DNA of 64,000 nucleotides from Bacteroides sp. (GTDB taxonomy: Bacteria; Bacteroidota; Bacteroidia; Bacteroidales; Muribaculaceae): NCBI GenBank assembly GCA_014801735.1, contig JAAVDO010000006.1:124001-188000 (forward strand), given 5' to 3'. The notes under the pieces were generated by a model. It was not told the DNA's origin and searched no databases. It was given only the letters and a program-made list of their open reading frames with translations. The position numbers and the translations under genes were made by a program. Below, in pieces: positions 34,499-44,228 of this stretch (position 1 is the stretch's first letter; every line of letters starts with the position of its first letter).

Positions 34499-35524
34499 AT
34501 GATATACTTCGACAGTGACTATATGGTTGGTGCGCATCCCGATGTGATGGCACATCTTGTAGAAACCAATATGCTCCACACCGTGGGGTACGGTTGTGAT
34601 GAATTTACGGCGCGTGCCAAAGCGCTAATTCTTGAGGCATGCGGACTGGATAGGGGCGATGTGTTTCTACTTGAGGGTGGAACTCAGGCAAATGCGGTGG
34701 TGATCGACCGCTTGCTAGATCACAACGACGGTGTGCTTGCGGCAGACACGGCTCACATAAATGTGCATGAAGCCGGGGCCATAGAGTCGAACGGCCATAA
34801 GGTTCTGACGCTTCCAAACAGCGACGGCAAACTGATGGCAAAAGACGTAAGACGCTTTATTGCAGACTTCTATCGCGATGGAACCCATCAATTCATGGTG
34901 AGACCCGGAATGGTTTATATTTCTTACCCTACGGAACTTGGCACAATCTATTCACGCACTGAACTTGAGGAGCTTAAGGGTGTATGCGAGGAATACGAGA
35001 TACCTCTTTATATCGACGGAGCCCGACTCGCTTATGGTCTGGCGATCAACGGTAGTGAGATGACACTCAAGGATATAGCATCGCTGTGTGATGTGTTTTA
35101 CATCGGTGGCACAAAGTGTGGCGCTCTTTTCGGAGAAGCCGTAGTTACCAGTAAACCAGAGCTTTTACCAAGATTTGTGTCACTAATCAAACTCCACGGG
35201 GCCACATTGGCTAAGGGGAGGTTGCTGGGAGTGCAGTTTATCTCGCTATTTTCCAATGGATTGTATCAGAGAATCGGAGAACATGCTGTCAGAATGGCCA
35301 TGAAGCTGAAGCAAGGCTTTGTAGATAAGGGATTTAAGTTGTTTATTGATTCGCCGAGCAATCAGCAGTTCTTCATTCTGCCAAACGCTAAGATTCAGTC
35401 ACTCAAGGAGATAGCATCGTTTGAAATGTGGGGACCGGAAGGAGAAAAAGAAACGCCGGTAAGATTTGTAACCGACTGGTCTACAACAGAAAAAGACATC
35501 GACATCCTACTCGACAACCTCTAA
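34499..35524 (+). CDS. Threonine aldolase family PLP enzyme
   Basis: A 341-residue fold-type I PLP enzyme of the beta-eliminating lyase/threonine aldolase family (LtaE-like), which splits L-threonine or L-allo-threonine to glycine and acetaldehyde. The Schiff-base lysine is K206 in YIGGTKCGALFGE, and the PLP-contacting aspartate is in YIDGARLAYGL near 175. The opening FDSDYMVGAHPDVMAHL differs from the classical LtaE start, as seen in Bacteroidota homologues. Specificity between threonine isomers or other beta-hydroxy amino acids cannot be read. It is a single-gene unit followed by a convergent peptidase gene; a short hairpin-like stretch (35540-35580) lies between them. Confidence 0.88.
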   Translation: MIYFDSDYMVGAHPDVMAHLVETNMLHTVGYGCDEFTARAKALILEACGLDRGDVFLLEGGTQANAVVIDRLLDHNDGVLAADTAHINVHEAGAIESNGHKVLTLPNSDGKLMAKDVRRFIADFYRDGTHQFMVRPGMVYISYPTELGTIYSRTELEELKGVCEEYEIPLYIDGARLAYGLAINGSEMTLKDIASLCDVFYIGGTKCGALFGEAVVTSKPELLPRFVSLIKLHGATLAKGRLLGVQFISLFSNGLYQRIGEHAVRMAMKLKQGFVDKGFKLFIDSPSNQQFFILPNAKIQSLKEIASFEMWGPEGEKETPVRFVTDWSTTEKDIDILLDNL

Positions 35525-35598
35525 AAGGCGAAAACAGTAAAAACCGGAGCTATTGGTCTGACTATCAATAGATCCGGTCGTTTTCCAACCTCCCTGCA

Positions 35599-37125
35599 TC
35601 ATTCAGCCAACCTCGAGGGATAGCCGGGCTTTACGGGGATATGTGAATCGTCCATCGCGGCGGAGTAAGCGAGCCATGCTGCAATCGCCGCGTTTACCCT
35701 CAGGTCGTCGAGCGACAGACGTTCGAAAGTGTCCATCGTGGTATGGTAAGCGCGGAAATAGTCGAGCGGATCCTGAATGAACTGATATGCCGGCAGACCC
35801 AGGCGAGTAAAGCTCACATGATCGGTGCTACCGACCTTGCGAGGCGAGAAGGTGTCGAAGCCGAGCGACACAAGGGGCTGCTTCCAGGCCTCGAAGAATG
35901 GGAAGGCCATATCGTTTTCCTCGAGATAGACGCCCTTGAATCGACCGGAACCGAAGTCCATGTTGAGATAAAGAGCGAAGTCGTCGTAACCGGGCAGCGT
36001 TTTCTTGTTCTTGCTGTCGAAGAGCTTTGTGTCGGCATAGCCTCGCGAACCATACAGGCCCTGCTCCTCGCCACCCCAGAGGGCGAGACGGATAGTGCGG
36101 CGGGGCTTCACGCCAAGCTCCTTCAGGATTCGCATGGCCTCGATCATGGTTATGCAGCCCGAAGCGTTGTCGGCTCCGCCGGTGCCACCATGCCATGAAT
36201 CGAGATGGGCACCGATCAGCACCACCTCATTTTTCAGTTTAGGATCCGTGCCGGGAATCTCGGCTATGATATTATTGATCTTATGATTGTCGGTAAAAGT
36301 GTTGCGCACGTCGAGCTCCATGCCAACCTTCTCGCCGCTCTGTATGAGGCGACACATACGGCCATGGTCCTCGATCGGAAGAACAATCTCGGGCACAGGC
36401 TCGGGGTCGCCGACCTTATAGCTGACGCCACGCGAACCGGGAATATTGAAAGTGCCGTCCCCGACCATCACGGCCAGAGGACGCTCTGTGCGGATCAGAG
36501 AGTCGAGAGCGGCGCGGAAAGCCTTGTCAGGAGCCGTGTATCCCCGCCGTCCCCAGCCGCCGCCGGGACGCGTATCCTTTGTCATGTCCTTCAACTGCTC
36601 GTCGGTATAGCGCGAAGCCATAGGCTGGAAAGAAAGCTCGTATTCGCGCGTAGGGGGCATCAGGACAATCTTGCCGGTAAGATTACCGCGATACTTATCG
36701 AGATCGTCGACGGTCTTGGCATCGAGCAGAATGCACTCCCCCGTCACAAGACCGTCGGTGCTACCCGACCAGGCTTTGGGATTCGCGGCAAAACTGCAAT
36801 AATAGGGAGCCGTCATGGCAACGTAGTTTCTCTCGTTATCCCAGCCACCCTTGGGGAAGTCGGATGCAAACTCGACCCGCACGTTCTCAAGCCCGAGATC
36901 CCGGAGCTTGTCGGTGACAAGCTGCTCGGCACGGAGCTTCATCCTTGAGGCGGCCAGGCGCGATCCGAGACGATCGGTCATAAAGCGGGCGATGCTATCG
37001 ATCTGCGAACGGGAAAAAGCCTCCTCTTTGACGCGGTAGGCCATTTCGTCGGGCTGACGGGTCTGAGCCTGGAGGGCAACGGCTACAGACAGACAAGCAA
37101 CCCATGTCAACACTTTTTTTGTCAT
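35599..37125 (-). CDS. Secreted M28 family metallopeptidase (carboxypeptidase Q-like)
   Basis: A 508-residue zinc peptidase of the M28 family. The signal peptide (1 to about 21, VLTWVACLSVAVALQA) puts it in the periplasm or outside. Zinc ligands and catalytic residues are visible in order: GAHLDSWHGGTGGADNASG (His, then bridging Asp), GGEEQGLYGSRGY (catalytic Glu and ligand Glu), NMDFGSG (Asp) and FRAYHTTMDTFERL (His). A PA-like insert lies between about 130 and 300. It likely trims dipeptides or N-terminal residues from peptides. The frame extends to 37164, but the start at 37125 puts the signal peptide at the N-terminus. It follows the guaB terminator. Confidence 0.9.
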   Translation of the reverse strand: MTKKVLTWVACLSVAVALQAQTRQPDEMAYRVKEEAFSRSQIDSIARFMTDRLGSRLAASRMKLRAEQLVTDKLRDLGLENVRVEFASDFPKGGWDNERNYVAMTAPYYCSFAANPKAWSGSTDGLVTGECILLDAKTVDDLDKYRGNLTGKIVLMPPTREYELSFQPMASRYTDEQLKDMTKDTRPGGGWGRRGYTAPDKAFRAALDSLIRTERPLAVMVGDGTFNIPGSRGVSYKVGDPEPVPEIVLPIEDHGRMCRLIQSGEKVGMELDVRNTFTDNHKINNIIAEIPGTDPKLKNEVVLIGAHLDSWHGGTGGADNASGCITMIEAMRILKELGVKPRRTIRLALWGGEEQGLYGSRGYADTKLFDSKNKKTLPGYDDFALYLNMDFGSGRFKGVYLEENDMAFPFFEAWKQPLVSLGFDTFSPRKVGSTDHVSFTRLGLPAYQFIQDPLDYFRAYHTTMDTFERLSLDDLRVNAAIAAWLAYSAAMDDSHIPVKPGYPSRLAE

Positions 37126-37148
37126 CAGGAAATGTTTTAACGATTGTA

Positions 37149-37182
37149 GACGGCCGGAAAGCAATATAGCATTCCGGCCGTC
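37149..37182 (-). terminator. Hairpin after guaB
   Basis: An 11-bp perfect stem, GACGGCCGGAA (37149-37159) with TTCCGGCCGTC (37172-37182). It lies 25 bases beyond the guaB stop on the minus strand. The following T-tract is weak. Confidence 0.65.
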
Positions 37183-37206
37183 GATATTCTTCAGAAATCA
37201 GAAAGT

Positions 37207-38838
<1,632 letters not shown>

Positions 38839-38876
38839 CTACATACTTTGAACCTTCTTTATGGTGAATTGGAAAT

Positions 38877-38907
38877 TTTGAGATGAGGGAGGAAAGGTGT
38901 AATTTTG
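38877..38907 (+). promoter_or_regulatory. Promoter of rmuC, next to the start codon
   Basis: TTTG (38877-38880), 19 bases, TAATTTTG (38900-38907): an exact consensus match. Only seven bases separate it from the ATG at 38915, so the rmuC mRNA would be leaderless or nearly so. Confidence 0.75.
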
Positions 38908-38914
38908 CAGTATT

Positions 38915-40132
38915 ATGACGATAGCATTGGTAATACTGGCGCTGCTGACGGCGGCGCTTACACTGCACGCTGTGAGAAGTGCGGGACAGATAGCGGAGGA
39001 ACGCAGAAAAGCCTCGACGGCAGAAGAGCGTGCGGAACTATACCGACAGCAACTGGCGGAGTTAAAAGCGCAGACAGACCGCGACACAGAACGCTTCAGG
39101 AATATGGCTACGGAGATATTCACGACCCAATCTGAAAGACTGAGGCACACAAACGAGCAGAGGCTGAGCGAACTGCTCACTCCCCTGTCGGACAATATAA
39201 GGGAATTCAAAAAGGCGGTGAACGAAAGCTACACGGCGGAAGCGCGGGAGAGATTCGCACTCGACGGCAGGATAAGGGAACTGATAGAGGCGAACCGCAT
39301 GAGCAGCCGGGAGACTCATGAACTCGCCACAGCACTGCGCGGAAGCAACAAGGCACAGGGCGACTGGGGCGAAATGGTGCTTGAAAATATTCTGGAGAAG
39401 TCAGGACTGCGGAAAGGCGAGGAGTATGTGGTTCAGGCCACCACCACCATGGGCGGCCAGCAGCTGAAAAATGAATCGGGAAAACAACTGAGGCCGGACG
39501 TAGTGGTGAACTATCCGGACGGCAGGACGCTGGTCATAGATTCGAAAGTATCGCTGACGGCTTTCCTGCAGATGGCAAACGCCACAAACGCAGCAGAACG
39601 GGGAGCGGCAGCAGAACGACACATAGAATCAATGCGCCGACATGTGGACGAGCTCGCTAACAAAGAGTATCATCGCTACGTGGGGGAACGGCGGACTGAT
39701 TTCGTGCTGATGTTCGTGCCAAACGAAGCGGCATATATGGCGGCGATGCAAGGGGACCCGGGGCTGTGGGAGCGCGCATGCAGCAAGAGCGTGCTGATAG
39801 TGTCGCCGACGCTGATAGTGTCGGCGCTGCGGCTGATAGAACAGCTCTGGAGCCGCGACCGCCAGACAAGGAACGCCATCGAGATAGCCGAGGCTGCGGG
39901 AAAGATGTATGACAAACTGGCCTCGTTCGTTGAAGACATGATCAAGATAGAGCGCTCGATCGACACGGCGAAGGGATCGATGAACGACGCCATGAGAAAA
40001 CTGAGCGAGGGCACGGGCAACCTGCTGTCGCGCGCACAGAAGCTAAAAGAATTAGGCGCGAAAACATCCAGACAGATGAAAATCGCGCCTAAAAATGAGG
40101 TAGACGAAGAGGATCAGGAACGGGTGTCGTAG
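38915..40132 (+). CDS. rmuC: RmuC family DNA recombination protein
   Basis: A 405-residue RmuC protein. It has an N-terminal membrane helix (about 2-18, IALVILALLTAALTLHAV), a coiled coil (about 25-130) and the RmuC nuclease-like domain (about 145-360) with GDWGEMVLENILEKSGL and LVIDSKVSLTAF, the latter resembling a PD-(D/E)XK core. RmuC limits inversions at short inverted repeats in E. coli, which is relevant to Bacteroidales genomes with many invertible segments. The exact consensus promoter touches the start codon. The last 19 bp overlap the convergent sigma-factor gene. Confidence 0.93.
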   Translation: MTIALVILALLTAALTLHAVRSAGQIAEERRKASTAEERAELYRQQLAELKAQTDRDTERFRNMATEIFTTQSERLRHTNEQRLSELLTPLSDNIREFKKAVNESYTAEARERFALDGRIRELIEANRMSSRETHELATALRGSNKAQGDWGEMVLENILEKSGLRKGEEYVVQATTTMGGQQLKNESGKQLRPDVVVNYPDGRTLVIDSKVSLTAFLQMANATNAAERGAAAERHIESMRRHVDELANKEYHRYVGERRTDFVLMFVPNEAAYMAAMQGDPGLWERACSKSVLIVSPTLIVSALRLIEQLWSRDRQTRNAIEIAEAAGKMYDKLASFVEDMIKIERSIDTAKGSMNDAMRKLSEGTGNLLSRAQKLKELGAKTSRQMKIAPKNEVDEEDQERVS

Positions 40133-40626
40133 TCGGCCAATGCCATCTGGAGCCGTTTGCGGGCGTAATAGATGCGGCTCTTGACAGTGCCGACAGGGAG
40201 ATTCATTTTGCCTGCGATCTCGGCATAGCGGTAGCCGGCGAGGTGCATCGTGAAAGGAATACGATAGTCGTCGGAGAAAGAATTGATGGCACTGTTGATC
40301 TCCTTGACGGCGTAGCTCTCGTCGGGAGAAGAGTGACCCGACTCCTCGGCAACATTGAGCTGATAAAGATCGTCGGACGTGTCGATGACTGTTCCGGACT
40401 TGACTGTGCGACGATAGTTGTTGATGAAGACGTTGCGCATAATGGTGAAGATCCAACCCTTGAAATTGGTGTTGGCCACATAGCGGTCCTCATTGTCGAG
40501 CGCCTTGAGCGTGGTGTCCTGCAGAAGATCGTAGGCATCGTCGCGGTTAAGCGTGAGAGTGTAAGCAAAGTTAAGCAAGTTGGTCTGCAGACCGAGCAGT
40601 TGCTGTTTGAATAAAGCGTGTGTCAT
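40114..40626 (-). CDS. ECF-type RNA polymerase sigma factor
   Basis: A 170-residue sigma-70 family factor of the extracytoplasmic-function type. Region 2 is at about 10-75 (DAYDLLQDTTLKALDN and FKGWIFTIMRNVFINNYRR) and region 4 at about 110-165 (YAEIAGKMNLPVGTVKSRIYYARKRL). No anti-sigma gene with a membrane segment is next to it, so it may be constitutive or controlled from afar. The upstream region of about 115 bases after a -7 box (minus strand TATTTTTG, 40756-40749) contains GC-rich hairpins. It overlaps rmuC by 19 bp on the opposite strand. Confidence 0.93.
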   Translation of the reverse strand: MTHALFKQQLLGLQTNLLNFAYTLTLNRDDAYDLLQDTTLKALDNEDRYVANTNFKGWIFTIMRNVFINNYRRTVKSGTVIDTSDDLYQLNVAEESGHSSPDESYAVKEINSAINSFSDDYRIPFTMHLAGYRYAEIAGKMNLPVGTVKSRIYYARKRLQMALADYDTRS

Positions 40627-40748
40627 AGTAAAAGTAGCTGAGAGAGATAAAGCCAGATAAAACGTTGAAAACCCCGCGGAAAGCGGGAAGGCAGTATTTC
40701 CGCCTATAAAAACAACAACAAATGTCAGAGAAATTCTTTACAGTTTCA

Positions 40749-40756
40749 CAAAAATA
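40749..40756 (-). promoter_or_regulatory. -7 box of the ECF sigma gene
   Basis: Minus-strand TATTTTTG, about 122 bases before the ATG at 40626. The resulting leader contains GC-rich hairpins around 40669-40708. Confidence 0.4.
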
Positions 40757-40806
40757 AAACTAAAAGTGTGGCATTTTGCCATCTTTAACACAAGATGTAA
40801 AATAAT

Positions 40807-40848
40807 GAGAGGGGGGCGCCAATACTAAATCAGCAGCGCGCCCCTCTC
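40807..40848 (-). terminator. Terminator of the metallophosphoesterase gene
   Basis: A 13-bp stem with one mismatch, GAGAGGGGGGCGC (40807-40819) with GCGCGCCCCTCTC (40836-40848). On the minus strand it is followed by ATTATTTTAC. It lies 50 bases after the stop. Confidence 0.75.
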
Positions 40849-40898
40849 AGAAAAAGAGACTTACAAAACTTGTGGCACCCCGGAGGACTCTGCCAGCG

Positions 40899-42071
40899 TT
40901 ACCTCTTCCTGGGATAGACAAATTTCTTGAATTCCTTGCCATCGCGACCAATTATGGTCACGTCGAGATTCTCAGGATCGACCTTGACATCGAGGGCGTG
41001 CTTATTGGAATTAACCAAAATGGGGAACTGGGCACCATCGGTTCCGGGCTCATTATACTCGTACTTATGGAGGTGTCCGCAAATCATCAGATCGACACCC
41101 GCTTCGTTAAGAATCGGGAGGAAAAGCTTTTTTGCATGCAACTGCCCATGCCAAGTATCCTTGACGGGAGGGACGTGAGTGATAACGACTCGATATGCCG
41201 CATTTCTAAAGTCGTCGGAATTGACAACCTGCCTGAGCCAAGCAGCCTGCTGCTCGCGATAATCATCGAAAAAGGCAGTACCGGAATATTCAATCGATGA
41301 GTCAGGCTTATCCTCGCCACCATCCATGACGATAAAGAAAACCGGGCCTTGACTGAAAGTGAAATAAGGGAGACCGGTAGGAGTGGGGAAATAATGCAGG
41401 AAATTCTTTGAGAAATTTCCGCGCGTCTCATGGTTGCCACGCGACATATAGAATGGGGTCTCGGAAGCGAACTTGCGCACAGCATTGTTGACGAAGCCGT
41501 TCATGATCTGATCCTCACTCTCCATATAGCTGACCATATCACCATTGAAGACAACAAAATCAATCCTGTCTTTATCGAAACCGCTCATAAGATCCATAAA
41601 CAGGGCGCTATCGCCATGAATATCGTTAACGACCATAAATTCGACGGAAGGAAGGGAAGCATCGTTGGTGCGAAAAGTCAGAGGAAGGCGTCCGTAAACA
41701 TCCGTAGACGCCGTAGGGCCATAAGCCACATAGTAGGGACCTTCTTCAAGAACCTCGTGGGAAAAGATGCGGTAACGGTATTTGGTACCTTTCTGAAGAT
41801 TTGGGATCCGCACCTTATGAACTGTGTCGATGACGGCACGACCGAGATAGGTAGAATAATACTGGGGCCGCTCTTCCGCATAAAAATGAAGAGAGTCGTC
41901 GGGAGCAATCTCTACCCAGGAAACGGCCCTGTTGTTAGTGGTCCAGACGATAGTCGCTTCGTTTTCGTTAACGAGCTGGAGATAGGGGCCTGATGTGATT
42001 TTAATTCTCTCGCCAAAAACTGTTCCTGCGACCAAGACAAGCAGAGACAAAAGAATATGCTTTCGTTTCAT
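40899..42071 (-). CDS. Secreted metallophosphoesterase with N-terminal Fn3-like domain (purple acid phosphatase-like)
   Basis: A 390-residue secreted calcineurin-like phosphoesterase. Signal peptide 1-20 (ILLSLLVLVAGTVFG), then an Fn3-like purple-acid-phosphatase N-domain (about 22-120, GPYLQLVNENEATIVWTT), then the metallophosphoesterase core: VNDIHGDS near 150, VFNGDMVSY near 175, RGNHETRG near 212, VITHVPP near 302 and CGHLHKYEYN near 335. These supply the usual two-metal Asp/His/Asn ligands. The substrate is unknown; nucleotides or phosphate esters are plausible. A single-gene unit ending at the hairpin 40807-40848. Confidence 0.9.
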   Translation of the reverse strand: MKRKHILLSLLVLVAGTVFGERIKITSGPYLQLVNENEATIVWTTNNRAVSWVEIAPDDSLHFYAEERPQYYSTYLGRAVIDTVHKVRIPNLQKGTKYRYRIFSHEVLEEGPYYVAYGPTASTDVYGRLPLTFRTNDASLPSVEFMVVNDIHGDSALFMDLMSGFDKDRIDFVVFNGDMVSYMESEDQIMNGFVNNAVRKFASETPFYMSRGNHETRGNFSKNFLHYFPTPTGLPYFTFSQGPVFFIVMDGGEDKPDSSIEYSGTAFFDDYREQQAAWLRQVVNSDDFRNAAYRVVITHVPPVKDTWHGQLHAKKLFLPILNEAGVDLMICGHLHKYEYNEPGTDGAQFPILVNSNKHALDVKVDPENLDVTIIGRDGKEFKKFVYPRKR

Positions 42072-42226
42072 AATAAGATGGTGGAAAATAAGTTGTAAAA
42101 TAATCCGGATAATATGTGAATCTAAAACAGAGAGCAGACCGAGCAGGCCTGAGCACGGAGAAGAGGGAAAAAACCAATGTCAACAAATCAGGGCGAAACA
42201 GATGATAAAGCACTAAAGAGGAAAGT

Positions 42227-42277
42227 GATTAGCGGGAAATTTGCCGTGATTTACACGGCAAATTTCCCGCTAATCAA
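42227..42277 (-). terminator. 23-bp perfect inverted repeat, terminator of typA
   Basis: Arms 42227-42249 and 42255-42277 pair perfectly over 23 bp (arm starts TGATTAGCGGGAAA) around a five-base loop. It begins eight bases after the typA stop on the minus strand and is followed by CTTTCCTCTTT. Like the repeat at 20643-20698 it is much longer than a usual terminator stem. Confidence 0.8.
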
Positions 42278-42284
42278 AAGTGTA

Positions 42285-44084
42285 TCAATCCTTATTGGCG
42301 CGCTTACGCTCAAGCTCGTCGAGAATGATCTTGCGGAGGCGGATGTGATGGGGAGTAACCTCGACATACTCATCTTCCTTGATATACTCAAGAGCCTCTT
42401 CGAGCGAGAAAACGACGGGGGGCACGATGCGGGCTTTATCGTCGGCACCGCTGGCACGCATATTGGTAAGTTTTTTTGACTTGGTGACGTTGACAACGAT
42501 ATCCTTGTCCTTGGCATTCTCGCCAACCACCTGCCCTGCATAGACTTCCTCCTGGGGAAAAATGAAGAATTTTCCACGATCCTGAAGCTTGTCGATGGCA
42601 TAGGCATAGGCCGTACCCGCCTCCATAGCGATGAGAGATCCATTGGTGCGACGCTCGATGTCGCCCTTCCAGGGCTGATATTCGAGGAAGCGGTGAGCCA
42701 TAATCGCCTCGCCGGCAGAAGCGGTGAGGACATTGTTGCGCAGGCCAATGATACCACGAGAGGGGATATTGAATTCCATCTGGATACGATCGCCGTGAGT
42801 GTTCATCGAAATCAGGTCGCCCTTACGGCGTGTAACCATATCAATCATCTTGGAGCTGTATTCCTCGGGAACGTCGATAGTAAGCAGCTCGACCGGCTCG
42901 CACTTACGGCCATCAATCTCCTTGATGATAACCTGGGGCTGACCGACCTGAAGCTCGTATCCCTCACGACGCATAGTCTCGATAAGGACCGACAGATGAA
43001 GGACGCCGCGACCATAAACAGTCCAGACGTCGCTGGAGGGATCTTTAGAGACCCTCAGGGCAAGATTGCGGTCGAGCTCGCGGGTGAGACGATCGCCGAT
43101 ATGACGGGAGGTGACATACTTGCCATCGCGACCAAAGAACGGGCTATCGTTAATCGTGAAGGTCATTGACATCGTGGGTTCGTCGATAGCAATGCGCGGA
43201 AGAGCCTCGGGAGTATCGGCAGCAGCAACGGTGTCGCCGATCTCGAAATTCTCAAGACCAACAATGGCGCAGATATCGCCACTCGACACACTCTCGACAC
43301 GCTTGCGTCCCATGCCCTCGAATGTGTGAAGCTCCTTGATGCGCTGCTTGATCACAGAACCGTCTTTCTTGCAAAGAGCGATCTCCATACCCTCGCGGAG
43401 AGTGCCGCGATGAACCCTGCCAATAGCGATACGGCCGACATAGCTCGAGAAATCGAGCGAAGTGATGAGCATCTGGGCAGGGCCCTCGAGTGTGACCGGC
43501 GCCGGGATATTGTCGATTATCGCATCAAGAACGGCCTGGATATTGTCGGTCGGTTTCTGCCAGTCGGTGCTCATCCAGCCCTGCTTAGCAGAACCGTAAA
43601 CAGTGGGGAAGTCAAGCTGATCTTCGGTAGCATCGAGACTGAACATGAGATCGAACACCATCTCCTGGACCTCGTCGGGCCGGCAATTAGGCTTATCGAC
43701 CTTATTGATCACCACGACAGGCTTAAGACCCATCTGAATAGCTTTCTGAAGAACGAAACGCGTCTGAGGCATAGGACCCTCGAAAGCATCGACAAGCAGA
43801 AGGCATCCATCGGCCATATTAAGGACTCGCTCAACCTCGCCTCCGAAATCGGAGTGACCGGGAGTGTCGATGATATTGATCTTGCAGTCGCGGTAGGCTA
43901 TAGAAACATTTTTGGAAAGGATAGTAATACCGCGTTCACGCTCCAGATCGTTGTTGTCGAGGATGAGATTGCCAGCGGCCTGATTGTCGCGAAACAGATG
44001 GCCTGCCATCAACATTTTGTCGACGAGAGTGGTCTTACCGTGGTCGACGTGAGCAATGATGGCAACGTTGCGAATATTCTGCAT
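42285..44084 (-). CDS. typA: TypA/BipA ribosome-associated GTPase
   Basis: A 599-residue translational GTPase that binds the 70S ribosome and helps 50S assembly and stress adaptation. G1 is AHVDHGKTT near 10, G2 region RERGITILSKN near 50, G3 DTPGHSDFGGEV near 72, G4 NKVDK near 128. Domain V and the BipA-specific C-terminal part follow (KFFIFPQEEVYAGQVVGEN). The frame extends to 44150, but MQNIRNVAIIAHVDHGK from 44084 is the family start. A -7 box (minus strand 44115-44108) is 23 bases upstream. Ends at the long perfect hairpin 42227-42277. Confidence 0.96.
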   Translation of the reverse strand: MQNIRNVAIIAHVDHGKTTLVDKMLMAGHLFRDNQAAGNLILDNNDLERERGITILSKNVSIAYRDCKINIIDTPGHSDFGGEVERVLNMADGCLLLVDAFEGPMPQTRFVLQKAIQMGLKPVVVINKVDKPNCRPDEVQEMVFDLMFSLDATEDQLDFPTVYGSAKQGWMSTDWQKPTDNIQAVLDAIIDNIPAPVTLEGPAQMLITSLDFSSYVGRIAIGRVHRGTLREGMEIALCKKDGSVIKQRIKELHTFEGMGRKRVESVSSGDICAIVGLENFEIGDTVAAADTPEALPRIAIDEPTMSMTFTINDSPFFGRDGKYVTSRHIGDRLTRELDRNLALRVSKDPSSDVWTVYGRGVLHLSVLIETMRREGYELQVGQPQVIIKEIDGRKCEPVELLTIDVPEEYSSKMIDMVTRRKGDLISMNTHGDRIQMEFNIPSRGIIGLRNNVLTASAGEAIMAHRFLEYQPWKGDIERRTNGSLIAMEAGTAYAYAIDKLQDRGKFFIFPQEEVYAGQVVGENAKDKDIVVNVTKSKKLTNMRASGADDKARIVPPVVFSLEEALEYIKEDEYVEVTPHHIRLRKIILDELERKRANKD

Positions 44085-44107
44085 AGTGAAGTAAAATATT
44101 GAGGGCG

Positions 44108-44115
44108 CAAAATTA
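44108..44115 (-). promoter_or_regulatory. -7 box of typA
   Basis: Minus-strand TAATTTTG, 23 bases before the ATG at 44084. Confidence 0.5.
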
Positions 44116-44190
44116 CTCAAAAAATCGCAAAAGGTAAAATTCTTTTTCATACAAAGCGATGTTAGGGGCAGGTGCGCATGGCTGACGGAA

Positions 44191-44208
44191 TAATTTTGCT
44201 TAATTTTG
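44191..44208 (+). promoter_or_regulatory. Two tandem -7 boxes of tsaD
   Basis: TAATTTTG occurs at 44191-44198 and again at 44201-44208, exactly 10 bp apart and one helical turn. The second lies 20 bases before the ATG at 44229. -33 elements are weak for both. Confidence 0.5.
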
Positions 44209-44228
44209 CGGGACGAAAAAGAAAGGAA

